A stretch of DNA of 18,731 nt from an uncultured Collinsella sp. (GCA_958431945.1 CAUASQ010000018.1:1-18731); one strand, 5' to 3'. Counted from the first letter of the stretch, positions 1 to 8,467 are shown. Notes: generated from the sequence alone by a model not told the origin. Numbers and translations: made by a program.

Positions 1-2063
1 CGCCCGAGATCACGGACGCCGCCTTTGACAAAATGCTCGTTGAGCTGCAGGAAATTGAGGCGACCTATCCCGATCTGGTGACGCCCGACAGCTATACCCA
101 GCGCGTTGGTGGCTACGTGAGCGAGCAGTTTACGCCGGTCACGCACATGGCACGCATGTATTCCATGGACGATGCCATGGATCTGGACGAGCTCGACGCA
201 TGGCTCCAGCGCACCGAGGATGCGCTCGGTGCCGGCAGCGTCACCTATACCTGCGAGCTTAAGATTGACGGTCTGGGCGTGGCCCTTACCTACCAAAACG
301 GCACCTTCGTACGCGCCGCCACGCGCGGCGACGGCACCACGGGCGAGGATGTATCGCTCAACGTGCGCACCATCAAGGATGTGCCCATGCATCTGTCCGA
401 GGCAGCGCTCACCCACATGGGCGCCGACCGCGAGCGTACCATCGAAGTACGCGGCGAGGTCTATATGCCCAAGGGCAGCTTTGTTCGCCTGAATGAAGAG
501 GCCGATGCCGAGGGCCGCGACCCCTTTGCCAACCCGCGCAACGCCGCTGCAGGATCCCTGCGCCAGAAGGATCCCAAGGTCACGGCACGTCGCGACCTCG
601 CCACCTTTATCTACGCCATTGCCGATACCGACCCGCTGCACGTTCACAGCCAGCGTGAGTTTCTGGACTGGCTGCGTAGCGCCGGCTTTAGCGTCAACCC
701 CAACGTGGCACGCTGCGCCACGCCGGCCGAGGTCCACGAGTTCTGCGCCCAGGCCCTCGAGCATCGCGGCGATCTGGATTACGACATCGACGGCGTGGTC
801 GTAAAGGTCGACAGCTTCCAGCAGCAGCTCGACCTGGGCTTTACCGCTCGCGCACCGCGCTGGGCCATTGCCTTTAAGTTCCCGCCCGAGGAAAAGCAGA
901 CCGTCCTACGCGAAATTCGCATCCAGGTGGGCCGCACCGGTGTGCTCACGCCGGTCGCTGAGTTCGACCCGGTCACGGTTGCCGGCTCCACCATCGCGCG
1001 CGCCACGCTGCACAACATCGATGAGATCCGTCGCAAAAACGTGCGCGAGGGCGACACTATCATCGTGCACAAGGCAGGCGACGTAATCCCTGAGGTTGTG
1101 GGCCCGGTGCTCGACAAGCGCCCGGCCGATTCGGTCGACTGGCGCATGCCCGAGGTCTGCCCCGTGTGCGGCAGCCCCGTGGTTCACGAGGACGGTGAGG
1201 TTGCCTACCGCTGCGTGTCCATCGACTGCCCCGCGCAGCTCAAGGAGCGCCTGCTCCACTGGGTGAGCCGTGGCTGCATGGACGTCGACGGCCTGGGTGA
1301 CGAGATCGTCGACAAAATGATCGCCGCCGGCCTGATCCACGATGTCGCGGACTTCTACCAACTCACGGTCGACGACATCGCCAGCCTGGACACAGGCCGC
1401 ACCTATGCCAGCTCCAACAGCAAAAAGGGCGTCAAGAAGGGCGACCCTATCCCGGTGGGCCTCAAGACGGCCGAGAAAATCATCGTCGAGCTCAACAAGT
1501 CCAAGAGCAAGCCACTCGGTCGCGTGCTGTTTGCCCTGGGTATCCGCCACGTGGGCAAGAGTGTGGGCGAGGTCATCGCTGAGCGATTTCTGTCGATCGA
1601 CAAGCTCATCTTGGCGAGCGAAGAGGACATCGCCGAGTGCGAGGGCATCGGTCCCAAGATTGCGGCGAGTGTCAAACAGTTTCTGGCCGTGCCCGAGAAC
1701 CTTGCCGTGCTGGAGCGTTTGCGTCAGGCGGGCCTTTCGCTCGAGGTCGACTTGGGCGCTGCGCACGCGCAAGCTGCAGCCGATGCTGGCGTGGCGGGCG
1801 AGCTCGCCGACGCGCAGCCGCTCGCGGGTCTGACCTTTGTGCTCACGGGCACGCTCGTCAACCGCACGCGCGACGAGGCGGGCGCGGCGCTCAAGGTGCT
1901 CGGCGCCAAGGTTTCAGGTAGCGTGTCAAAGAAGACGAGCTATCTGGTCGCCGGCCCCAAAGCGGGCTCCAAGCTCACCAAGGCCGAGCAGCTGGGCGTG
2001 CCTGTATTGGATGAGGACGCACTCGAGCAGATCTTAGCTACTGGTGAGGTACCCCAGGCTTAG
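1..2063 (+). CDS. ligA: NAD-dependent DNA ligase LigA (5'-partial)
   Basis: Seals nicks in DNA during replication and repair, using NAD+ to form a ligase-AMP intermediate. The frame is already open at position 3 (PEITDAAFDKM...), so the true start lies upstream; judging from the usual place of the catalytic lysine, about 30 residues are missing. Counting from the Met codon at 33: adenylation motif CELKIDG with catalytic Lys77 (codon 261-263), GRTGVLTPVAEFDPV of the OB fold near 300, a four-cysteine zinc finger (C376, C379, C394, C399), helix-hairpin-helix repeats around 415-550 and a C-terminal BRCT domain (~595-676, LAGLTFVLTGTLVNRT). A hydrophilic Ser/Lys/Gly-rich insert (~453-475) sits inside the HhH region. 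Stop TAG at 2061-2063, followed by a hairpin terminator. Identification is firm. Confidence 0.98.
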   Translation, partial: PEITDAAFDKMLVELQEIEATYPDLVTPDSYTQRVGGYVSEQFTPVTHMARMYSMDDAMDLDELDAWLQRTEDALGAGSVTYTCELKIDGLGVALTYQNGTFVRAATRGDGTTGEDVSLNVRTIKDVPMHLSEAALTHMGADRERTIEVRGEVYMPKGSFVRLNEEADAEGRDPFANPRNAAAGSLRQKDPKVTARRDLATFIYAIADTDPLHVHSQREFLDWLRSAGFSVNPNVARCATPAEVHEFCAQALEHRGDLDYDIDGVVVKVDSFQQQLDLGFTARAPRWAIAFKFPPEEKQTVLREIRIQVGRTGVLTPVAEFDPVTVAGSTIARATLHNIDEIRRKNVREGDTIIVHKAGDVIPEVVGPVLDKRPADSVDWRMPEVCPVCGSPVVHEDGEVAYRCVSIDCPAQLKERLLHWVSRGCMDVDGLGDEIVDKMIAAGLIHDVADFYQLTVDDIASLDTGRTYASSNSKKGVKKGDPIPVGLKTAEKIIVELNKSKSKPLGRVLFALGIRHVGKSVGEVIAERFLSIDKLILASEEDIAECEGIGPKIAASVKQFLAVPENLAVLERLRQAGLSLEVDLGAAHAQAAADAGVAGELADAQPLAGLTFVLTGTLVNRTRDEAGAALKVLGAKVSGSVSKKTSYLVAGPKAGSKLTKAEQLGVPVLDEDALEQILATGEVPQA

Positions 2064-2085
2064 CGCATCGATAACCAAATTGAAG

Positions 2086-2127
2086 ATCCGCCCGGAAAGC
2101 ATGATGCCTTTCGGGCGGATTTTATTT
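2086..2127 (+). terminator. Intrinsic terminator after ligA
   Basis: A GC-rich inverted repeat (left arm 2086-2099 ATCCGCCCGGAAAG, right arm 2108-2120 CTTTCGGGCGGAT, one bulged base) with an 8-base loop is followed by TTTATTT. It lies 23 bases after the ligA stop. It also overlaps the stop codon of the convergent regulator gene, so it may separate the two convergent units; the minus-strand side lacks a clean U-run. Confidence 0.8.
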
Positions 2128-2970
2128 GGACGGGGCAACGGGCACCGTGATTTGCGTTACGTAGGTTGCTGGGTCGTCGCTGATGATGTCATCGATGAGG
2201 GCGATCTCGCGCGAGGGGCCGGCGGGCGTCAGGTTGTGTTCGTGCATGTAGCCGAGCAGCCGCCCGTAGCGCGGGGCTGCTTGTCCGTGCGTGCCACGGA
2301 AACTTATGGTCAGGCAGTGCGCGGCAGGCCGCGTCTCGATTTCACCCAGGTAGTCGTCGGTGTCATCGAGCAGCAGAAAGACCTCGTCGTAGCCATCAAA
2401 GTCGCCGCCGGCCAGGCGTTCGGGCGCGATGCCCACACCTAGATTGCCAAGATAGGCAAAGGTTTCGTGCTGCCCCTGCTGAAGCTGGCGGATATGCCAT
2501 CCCAGCGAATAGGCGTCGGTGGGATTGACGCGCTCGTGCAGCGTGGCGCAGCGAAGTTCGGGTTCCTCGATTTCGCTAATGGTGTCGAGATCAGCATTCA
2601 AAGCGCCATGAAGCAAGGCAAGCCGCTGGTTAATCTTGCGCGACATGCGCTCCAACTCATGCCGCCTGTGCTCAATTAACTCCTGTTGCTTGGTCAGTTG
2701 CCGTTGCATCAAATCCATATCGCGCGTAGTGACAAACTCGCGAATCTGCGTCAACGGCAAGTCGAGAACGCGCAGGTTGCCGATGGTGTTGAGGGTGGAG
2801 AGCTGCCGCGATCCGTAGTAGCGGTACCCACTTGCCGGATCGACATATGCCGGCTCCAACAGCCCCATCTGCTCGTAATGGCGCAGTGTGCCCACGCTCA
2901 AATTGAGCAAGCGCGCCACCTCGCCAATGCGGAGCAGGCCCTCGGTGTGTTCGCTTGGCATGTCGGTCAC
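2122..2970 (-). CDS. MerR-family regulator with GyrI/BmrR-like effector domain
   Basis: Probable ligand-responsive transcription activator of the adjacent efflux gene. The N-terminus (residues ~12-80) is a MerR winged helix: LLRIGEVARLLNLSVGTLRHYEQMGLLEP and SGYRYY match the family pattern. Residues ~84-120 form the long dimerisation helix (QRQLTKQQELIEHRRHELER). The C-terminal half (~130-282) resembles the GyrI-like effector-binding domain of BmrR-type multidrug sensors. The length of 282 aa fits BmrR-like proteins. Start chosen: GTG at 2970, because AAAGGAG lies 7 bases upstream; the in-frame ATG at 2961 would be too far. The gene follows the MATE pump by 54 bases on the same strand, implying co-transcription and probable autoregulation from the MerR-type promoter at 4412-4442. 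The inducer cannot be read from sequence. Confidence 0.9.
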   Translation of the reverse strand: MTDMPSEHTEGLLRIGEVARLLNLSVGTLRHYEQMGLLEPAYVDPASGYRYYGSRQLSTLNTIGNLRVLDLPLTQIREFVTTRDMDLMQRQLTKQQELIEHRRHELERMSRKINQRLALLHGALNADLDTISEIEEPELRCATLHERVNPTDAYSLGWHIRQLQQGQHETFAYLGNLGVGIAPERLAGGDFDGYDEVFLLLDDTDDYLGEIETRPAAHCLTISFRGTHGQAAPRYGRLLGYMHEHNLTPAGPSREIALIDDIISDDPATYVTQITVPVAPSK

Positions 2971-2977
2971 AGGACCG

Positions 2978-2984
2978 CTCCTTT
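2978..2984 (-). promoter_or_regulatory. Ribosome binding site fixing the GTG start of the MerR gene
   Basis: AAAGGAG on the minus strand, 7 bases from the GTG at 2970. It decides for GTG over the ATG three codons later. Confidence 0.75.
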
Positions 2985-3024
2985 CGGTAAAACAGGGGAG
3001 AGGCGCTAGGCCCGCGTCGCCTCG

Positions 3025-4371
3025 CTACGCCACCAGTTTGTCAAAAGCCCCGCGCCGGTTGAGCACGGTAAACGCGACAACACAGATGACTGCCGACAAA
3101 ATCGATCCGCACGGCGAAGCGATACCCATGGGAAACAGCGTGTCGGAATAGGCGTTCGACAGCAGCCAGGCGCCGGGCACGCGAATGAGCGCCACGGCCA
3201 GCACGTTGTGCGCAAAGCCGATGTAGCTCTTGCCGTACGCAGCGAAAAAGCCGCTAAAGCAAATGTGGATGCCGGCAAAAATCGCATCGAAAATGTAGCT
3301 GCGCATATAGCCGGTGCCGGCGGTGACCACTGCAGCGTCCTTGGCAAAAAAGCCGATAAACGCCGGCGCCACCAGCCACATCAGCACCGTGATCAGGCAG
3401 CCGTACACCGCCGAGATGGTCATGGCGTCCTTGAGTACCTGACGCGCGCGGTCACCCTTGCCCGCGCCGGCGTTTTGCGCCGTGAGCGCGCTGACGGTAG
3501 CGCCCATGGAACTCGGCACGATAAACAAAAAGCTGATCATCTTTTCGACCAAGCCTACGGCGGCGGCGTCGACCAGACCGCGGTGGTTGGCGATGACGGT
3601 GATGAACATAAACGCCACCTGGATGCAGCCGTCCTGCACGGCCACGGGCACACCGATCTTAAGAATGCTGCCGAGCACCTCGGGCTGGGGGCGCAGGTCG
3701 CTGCGCTTGAGGTGAATGTGCGTACGGCGGCTCTTGAGCCACACAAGCGCGAGGGCCACGCTCGCCGTCTGTGCGATAACCGTGCCGAGTGCGGCGCCTA
3801 CGGGGCCGAGCCCCATGTGGCCGATAAACAGAAAGTCGAGCGCGATGTTGATGATGCACGCCACGCCAATCACGTACATGGGCGAGCGCGAATCGCCCAG
3901 CCCGCGAAAGATGGCCGAGAGGATGTTGTATGCGGCGATAAAGGGAATGCCGACAAAGCAGATGCGCAGGTAGGCGGCAGTGCCTTCGACGGCTTCGGCG
4001 GGAGTGCCAATGAGCGCCACAATCTGCGGACACAGTGCGAGCAGGACAGCGGCCAGCACCACCGAGACACCCATAAAGAGCGTGATGGTGTTGCCGATGG
4101 CGGTCTCGGCTCGGTCAAACCGGCGCGAGCCCACGGCGTGGCCGACGATGACCGTCGTTCCCATGGCCAGGCCCACGAGCGTTACGGTAATGATATAGAG
4201 CGTCTGCGCGCCATTGCCCACGGCGGTGATGCCGGCGGCGCCGCTAAACTGCCCCATCATGTACAGGTCGGCCATGCCGTAGAGCATCTGCAAAAAGTAC
4301 GAGAGCATATAGGGCAGGGCAAAGACCGCGATGGTCTTGAGGACATTGCCGCGTGTGAGGTCGTGTTCCAT
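3025..4371 (-). CDS. MATE-family multidrug efflux transporter
   Basis: Integral membrane exporter of the MATE family, which expels cationic drugs or metabolites using a Na+ or H+ gradient. The 448-residue length and about 12 hydrophobic segments fit the family. Family-typical stretches are the N-terminal MADLYMMGQFSGAAGITAVG, the GTPAEAVEGTAAYLRI loop region, IFRGLGDSRSPMYV in the first half, and the pseudo-symmetric second half beginning with LKIGVPVAVQDG. It looks closest to MepA/DinF-like members. Start ATG at 4371 has only a weak purine-rich site (AGAAAG) about 10 bases upstream. It is the first gene of a two-gene minus-strand operon with a MerR regulator, preceded by a MerR-type promoter, so drug-inducible expression is likely. 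Substrates are unknown. Confidence 0.93.
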   Translation of the reverse strand: MEHDLTRGNVLKTIAVFALPYMLSYFLQMLYGMADLYMMGQFSGAAGITAVGNGAQTLYIITVTLVGLAMGTTVIVGHAVGSRRFDRAETAIGNTITLFMGVSVVLAAVLLALCPQIVALIGTPAEAVEGTAAYLRICFVGIPFIAAYNILSAIFRGLGDSRSPMYVIGVACIINIALDFLFIGHMGLGPVGAALGTVIAQTASVALALVWLKSRRTHIHLKRSDLRPQPEVLGSILKIGVPVAVQDGCIQVAFMFITVIANHRGLVDAAAVGLVEKMISFLFIVPSSMGATVSALTAQNAGAGKGDRARQVLKDAMTISAVYGCLITVLMWLVAPAFIGFFAKDAAVVTAGTGYMRSYIFDAIFAGIHICFSGFFAAYGKSYIGFAHNVLAVALIRVPGAWLLSNAYSDTLFPMGIASPCGSILSAVICVVAFTVLNRRGAFDKLVA

Positions 4372-4411
4372 GGGCGGGGCTTTCTGGCTGGGTTCGTTTT
4401 GCTACCAGTGT

Positions 4412-4442
4412 AGTGAAAACCCTACAACGATTGTAGAGTCAA
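4412..4442 (-). promoter_or_regulatory. MerR-type promoter/operator for the MATE-merR operon
   Basis: On the minus strand, TTGACT (4437-4442) is separated by exactly 19 bases from TTCACT (4412-4417). The spacer contains a perfect dyad, CTACAA-N3-TTGTAG (4422-4436). An over-long 19-bp spacer with a central dyad is the signature of MerR-activated promoters (compare CueR or BmrR targets), where the regulator distorts the DNA to realign -35 and -10. Expected transcript start is near 4405, about 34 bases before the MATE start. The -10 is weak, as expected for an activator-dependent promoter. The cognate regulator is probably the MerR protein at 2122-2970. Confidence 0.8.
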
Positions 4443-4543
4443 GGTTTATGTTGGCGGCGGGGCGAAAAAAGTCGCGCTCGCGTTCATTTCCAATTGAATA
4501 CAGAGATGCACCTTGCGAGCTTAGCGCCTGCACTAGCCTTGCA

Positions 4544-4555
4544 GAAATCGATTTC
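4544..4555. promoter_or_regulatory. 12-bp perfect palindrome upstream of the ABC promoter
   Basis: GAAATCGATTTC is a perfect palindrome ending 7 bases before the -35 box of the ABC exporter promoter. Its position would suit an operator. It has no obvious second copy elsewhere in the window. Confidence 0.3.
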
Positions 4556-4562
4556 GGAACAC

Positions 4563-4592
4563 TTGACACCGCCGCACGGCGCGCCATAATAC
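4563..4592 (+). promoter_or_regulatory. Sigma-70-type promoter of the ABC exporter operon
   Basis: Consensus TTGACA at 4563-4568 is followed either by CATAAT (4585-4590, 16-base spacer) or TAATAC (4587-4592, 18-base spacer). The spacer holds a dyad CGCCG-CA-CGGCG (4570-4581), a possible operator. The dyad differs from the one in the MATE promoter. Transcription would begin about 30 bases before the GTG start at 4632. Confidence 0.65.
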
Positions 4593-4631
4593 GTGGGTTT
4601 GCGAACAACGTTTGATGGGGGATGAACCTGC

Positions 4632-6461
4632 GTGCGCAATCTCAAGATTCTGTTTTCCTATCTGGGGGCATACCGCCGCGATGCCATACTCGGCGTGCTC
4701 TTTGTGACGGCCGAAACGGCGCTCGAGCTGTTTATCCCGGTCATCATGGCAAATATCATCGACGTGGGCGTGCCCGCGGGCGACATCAACTACATGCTGT
4801 TGCAGGGCACGTATATGTTGGCATGCGCCGCATGTTCGCTGGTACTTGGCTTGGGCTATGCACGCACGTCTGCTCGCATCGCCTCGGGGCTGGGCGCTAA
4901 CCTGCGCGAGGCCGAGTATCGTAAGATCCAGACGCTCGCTTTTGGCAATCTGGACAACTACGACGCCAGCTCGCTGGTCACTCGCATGACCACCGATATC
5001 ACTGTTATTCAGAACGCTATCGGCAATGGCTTTCGCCCCATGGTGCGCGGCCCCGTGACGCTCATCGTCGGCTTGGTCTATGCGCTGGCGCTGTCGCGTC
5101 CGCTCGCCACCGTTTTCGCGATCATCCTGCCGGTGCTGGCGATCGTACTGGGCGTTATCACCTATCGCATCAGTCCGCTCTACCGCCAGCTGCAGACCTC
5201 GATGGACCATCTCAACGGTGTGGTGCAGGAAGACCTCACCGCCGTGCGCGCCGTCAAGGCGTACGTGCGCGCCGAGCACGAGGAGGCCAAGTTCGATGCC
5301 GTCAATACCGAGCTTGCGCATACGGCGACGAAGACCTTTGGCAACGCTGTGCTCAACCTGCCGGTGTTTCAGCTGTCGATGTACGTGGCGGCGCTTTCCA
5401 TTCTGTGGATCGGCGGGCGCATGATTCTTGCCGGCGAGCTCGGCGTGGGCTCGCTCACGGGCTTTATGAGCTATGTGCTGCTGATCATGAACTCGCTCAT
5501 GATGATCTCCAACGTGTTTTTGCTGCTCACGCGCGCTCTCACGAGTGTGGGCCGTATCGCAGAGGTGCTCGATGAGGAGCCCTTTATCGCCAACCCTGCG
5601 GGAGACCTCGCGACTGCGGTGCCAGCGGACGGCAGTATCGAGTTTCGTGACGTTTCCTTTAAATACCGCGCGGATGCAGCCGAGGATGTGCTCGAGCATA
5701 TCGACCTTCGCGTCGAGAGCGGCTCGACGGTGGGCATCCTCGGCGGCACAGGCTCGGGCAAGAGCTCGCTTGTGCAGCTGATTGCGCGCCTGTACGACGC
5801 CACCGAGGGCACCGTGCTTGTGGGCGGACACGACGTGCGCGACTACGACCTCGCGATCCTACGCGACGCCGTGGGCATTGTGCTGCAAAAGAATGTGCTG
5901 TTTACGGGTACCGTGCGCGAGAACCTGCAGTGGGGCAATCCGCAGGCGTCGGACGATGAGCTCCTCGCGGCTTGCCGCGCGGCGTGCGTGGACGAGTTCC
6001 TTGATCGCATCGGCGGGCTGGACGGAGAGCTGGGCCAGGGCGGTGCCGGCGTCTCGGGCGGGCAGAAGCAGCGCCTGTGCATCGCGCGTACGTTGCTCAA
6101 ACACCCGCGCGTGCTCATCTTTGACGATTCGACCAGCGCGGTCGATATGGCGACCGACGCTAAGATTCGCGAGCACATCGCTCGGATTCCCAATACGACC
6201 GTGCTCATCATCGCCCAGCGCATCGCGAGCGTCATGGATGCCGATCGCATTGTGGTGTTGGACGACGGTCGTGTCCACGGCGTGGGCACGCACGAGGAAC
6301 TGCTGGCGGGCGACAATATCTACCAGGAGATTTATGCCTCGCAGATGGAGTTCGCGGGGAACGCAGACACCGGCGACGGCTGCGACGATGGTTGCGCGAA
6401 TGATCCGTTTTCCTCCGTCCCCAGCGGATCGCCCTTGGAAGGGGGTGAGCGCCATGCCTAA
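4632..6461 (+). CDS. ABC exporter half-transporter, degenerate-site subunit
   Basis: Type IV (MDR-like) ABC exporter half: membrane domain (~1-320, six expected helices) fused to an ATPase domain (~335-575). Visible motifs: Walker A GGTGSGKS (371-378), Q-loop IVLQK, signature VSGGQ (474-478), Walker B VLIFDD (494-499) and SAVD D-loop. Two key residues are altered: the catalytic Glu after Walker B is Asp499, and the switch His is Gln529 (IIAQR). This pair marks the non-hydrolysing site of heterodimeric exporters such as TM287/288, LmrCD or BmrCD. Start GTG at 4632 is supported by GGGGGA nine bases upstream; an ATG at 4622 is out of frame. The C-terminal tail (~575-609) is acidic and Cys/Gly-containing. 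The gene overlaps the next by 8 bases, suggesting translational coupling with its partner. The exported substrate is unknown; drug efflux or lipid/peptide export are both possible. Confidence 0.95.
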   Translation: MRNLKILFSYLGAYRRDAILGVLFVTAETALELFIPVIMANIIDVGVPAGDINYMLLQGTYMLACAACSLVLGLGYARTSARIASGLGANLREAEYRKIQTLAFGNLDNYDASSLVTRMTTDITVIQNAIGNGFRPMVRGPVTLIVGLVYALALSRPLATVFAIILPVLAIVLGVITYRISPLYRQLQTSMDHLNGVVQEDLTAVRAVKAYVRAEHEEAKFDAVNTELAHTATKTFGNAVLNLPVFQLSMYVAALSILWIGGRMILAGELGVGSLTGFMSYVLLIMNSLMMISNVFLLLTRALTSVGRIAEVLDEEPFIANPAGDLATAVPADGSIEFRDVSFKYRADAAEDVLEHIDLRVESGSTVGILGGTGSGKSSLVQLIARLYDATEGTVLVGGHDVRDYDLAILRDAVGIVLQKNVLFTGTVRENLQWGNPQASDDELLAACRAACVDEFLDRIGGLDGELGQGGAGVSGGQKQRLCIARTLLKHPRVLIFDDSTSAVDMATDAKIREHIARIPNTTVLIIAQRIASVMDADRIVVLDDGRVHGVGTHEELLAGDNIYQEIYASQMEFAGNADTGDGCDDGCANDPFSSVPSGSPLEGGERHA

Positions 6462-8352
6462 GACCGCAGCCCAAGCACGCCCTGCCGACCTCAAGCGCAC
6501 GGTGCGCCGCCTGCTCTCCTACATGGGTCACGCCAAGTTCTCGCTGCTTGCAGTGGGTGTGCTTGCCTCTGTGGCCGCCATCGCAAGCCTTGCCGGCACC
6601 TACATGGTGCGCCCCATCGTCAACGGTTTGGCAACGGGCGGCGAGGAACTGCTCGCTAGGCAGGTCATCTTTACCGCTGCTATCTACGCCGCGGGCGTGC
6701 TCTCGGCCCTGGGCTACTCACAGATCATGGTGCGCGCAGCCCAGCGCGTGGTGTCCGATATTCGCCGCGACCTGTTCGCGCACATCCAGACGCTGCCGCT
6801 GAGTTACTTCGACAGCACGCGCTCGGGCGACATCATGAGCTTCTTTACCAACGACGTCGACACTGTCTCCGAGGCGCTCAACAACAGCTTTGCCAACGTG
6901 ATTCAGGCGAGCATCCAGATGGTCGGCACCACGGCCATGCTCATCATCCTCAACTGGCAGCTCACGATTATCACGCTCGTGTGCGATGTGGCCATTATGC
7001 TGTACGCGCGCTACTCGGGCGCGCGCTCTAAGCGCTTCTTTGCCGCCCAGCAGGCATCGCTTGGCGACCTGGACGGATATATCGAAGAGATGGTCTCGGG
7101 CCAAAAGGTCATCAAGGTCTTTAACCGCGAGGCAGCGAATGTCGCCGGCTTCACCTGCCGTAACGACGAGCTTCGCCGCACCGGCACCGCCGCCGTGAGC
7201 TATGCCAACTCCATGGTGCCCATGACCGTGGTGATCGGCTATGCCAACTACGCTATCGTCGCCGTGGCGGGCGGCATGCTCTGCATCAAGGGGCTCGCCG
7301 ACGTAGGCGCGCTTGCAAGCTACCTGGTCTTTGTACGCCAGGCGGCCATGCCCATCAACCAGTTTACGCAGCTGGGCAACTTTTTGCTCAACGCGCTGGC
7401 CGGTGCCGAGCGCCTGTTTGCCGCCATGGACCTTAAGCCCGAGGTGGACGAGGGCTGCGTGGAGCTGGTGCAGACGGGCGACGCCGCGTGGGCATGGAAG
7501 ATTCCCGAGGGCCAGGGCGTGGGCGCGTACGGGCACCTGCATGATGTGGCTGCCGTTGATGAGTCGGGCCGTGCGGTGGCTGCCGACGGCACCGAGCTCA
7601 CGTGCGGCTTGGTCCCACTTGCCGGCGACGTGCGCTTCCATGCCGTGGACTTTTCCTACGTGCCGGGCACCCGTGTGCTCACGGACCTCAACCTGTTTGC
7701 CAAGCCGGGGCAAAAGATCGCGTTTGTGGGCTCGACGGGCGCCGGTAAGACGACCATCACCAACCTCATCAACCGCTTCTACGAGGTCGATGACGGCGAG
7801 ATCACGTACGACGGCATCGACGTCAAGCACATTGCCAAGGCCAGCCTGCGCGGGTCGCTGGGCATTGTGCTGCAGGACACGCACCTGTTTAGCGGCACCA
7901 TTGCGCAGAACATCCGCTTTGGCAAGCTCGATGCGACCGACGAGGAAGTGCGCGCCGCTGCCGAGGCTGCCTGCGCCGATTCGTTTATCCGCCGCCTGCC
8001 TAGAGGCTACGATACGCCGGTCACGGCCGATGGCGCCAACCTGTCGCAGGGTCAGCGCCAGCTGCTCGCCATCGCGCGCGTGGCCGTCGCCGATCCGCCG
8101 GTGCTCATCCTGGACGAGGCCACGAGCTCCATCGACACGCGCACCGAAAAGCTCATCGAGCGCGGTATGGACCGCATCATGCGCGGACGCACCACGTTTA
8201 TGATCGCGCACCGCCTGTCCACCGTCCGCGACGCCGACGCCATCATGGTCCTCGAGCACGGCCGTATCATCGAGCGCGGCACGCACGAAGAGCTGCTCGC
8301 CCAGCACGGCGAATACTGGCAGCTCGCGCATGGCTTAAAAGAGCTGGATTAA
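6454..8352 (+). CDS. ABC exporter half-transporter, catalytic subunit
   Basis: Partner of the preceding gene. It is 632 aa with an N-terminal membrane domain (~25-325) and an ATPase domain (~390-630). Motifs: Walker A GSTGAGKTT (426-434), Q-loop IVLQD, signature LSQGQ (530-534, second Gly replaced by Gln), Walker B LILDE with catalytic Glu555, and switch His586 (IAHRLST). Canonical Glu and His here, and altered ones in the partner, mean one active and one degenerate ATP site in the heterodimer; LSQGQ would complete the degenerate site. An insert of about 60 residues (~330-392) links the two domains. Start ATG at 6454 has AAGGGGGTGA about 8 bases upstream. The same frame is open far upstream, but that stretch is only the shadow of the first gene. 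The two genes form one operon. Confidence 0.95.
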   Translation: MPKTAAQARPADLKRTVRRLLSYMGHAKFSLLAVGVLASVAAIASLAGTYMVRPIVNGLATGGEELLARQVIFTAAIYAAGVLSALGYSQIMVRAAQRVVSDIRRDLFAHIQTLPLSYFDSTRSGDIMSFFTNDVDTVSEALNNSFANVIQASIQMVGTTAMLIILNWQLTIITLVCDVAIMLYARYSGARSKRFFAAQQASLGDLDGYIEEMVSGQKVIKVFNREAANVAGFTCRNDELRRTGTAAVSYANSMVPMTVVIGYANYAIVAVAGGMLCIKGLADVGALASYLVFVRQAAMPINQFTQLGNFLLNALAGAERLFAAMDLKPEVDEGCVELVQTGDAAWAWKIPEGQGVGAYGHLHDVAAVDESGRAVAADGTELTCGLVPLAGDVRFHAVDFSYVPGTRVLTDLNLFAKPGQKIAFVGSTGAGKTTITNLINRFYEVDDGEITYDGIDVKHIAKASLRGSLGIVLQDTHLFSGTIAQNIRFGKLDATDEEVRAAAEAACADSFIRRLPRGYDTPVTADGANLSQGQRQLLAIARVAVADPPVLILDEATSSIDTRTEKLIERGMDRIMRGRTTFMIAHRLSTVRDADAIMVLEHGRIIERGTHEELLAQHGEYWQLAHGLKELD

Positions 8353-8402
8353 CCCGTTCGAGCACGATGCTTTGAGCCCTCCGTGCCCCCTCACCTAGCC
8401 TC

Positions 8403-8467
8403 AAACCATCACAACATTCGACGTTTTTCGTCAAAAACGGGAAAGGCATCGAATGTTGTGATGGTTT
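8403..8467 (+). repeat. 65-bp palindromic element, copy A
   Basis: Perfect 19-bp inverted repeat (AAACCATCACAACATTCGA at 8403-8421, its complement at 8449-8467) enclosing 27 bases. The core contains a nested CGTTTTT/AAAAACG stem. It starts 51 bases after the ABC subunit stop, and the right arm runs into five T, so it could act as a terminator. Two more copies of the same length occur at 9645-9709 and, inverted, at 13761-13825. The region 8353-8568 otherwise shows no gene. Confidence 0.9.

Noticed and set aside
3208..4413. A 401-codon plus-strand frame opposite the MATE gene
   Set aside because: Low-complexity Ala/Asp/His/Gly/Arg product without domains; the minus strand encodes a clear MATE protein.
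4533..5831. A 432-codon minus-strand frame opposite the first ABC gene
   Set aside because: It crosses the promoter region and is antisense to conserved ABC motifs; no family resemblance.
5782..6453. A much earlier start for the second ABC subunit
   Set aside because: The added 224 residues are Arg/Ser-rich shadow of the first ABC gene; ATG 6454 has a good ribosome site.
6718..8331. A 537-codon minus-strand frame opposite the second ABC gene
   Set aside because: It is a His/Arg/Val-rich shadow produced by GC-biased third positions; the plus strand encodes full ABC motifs.
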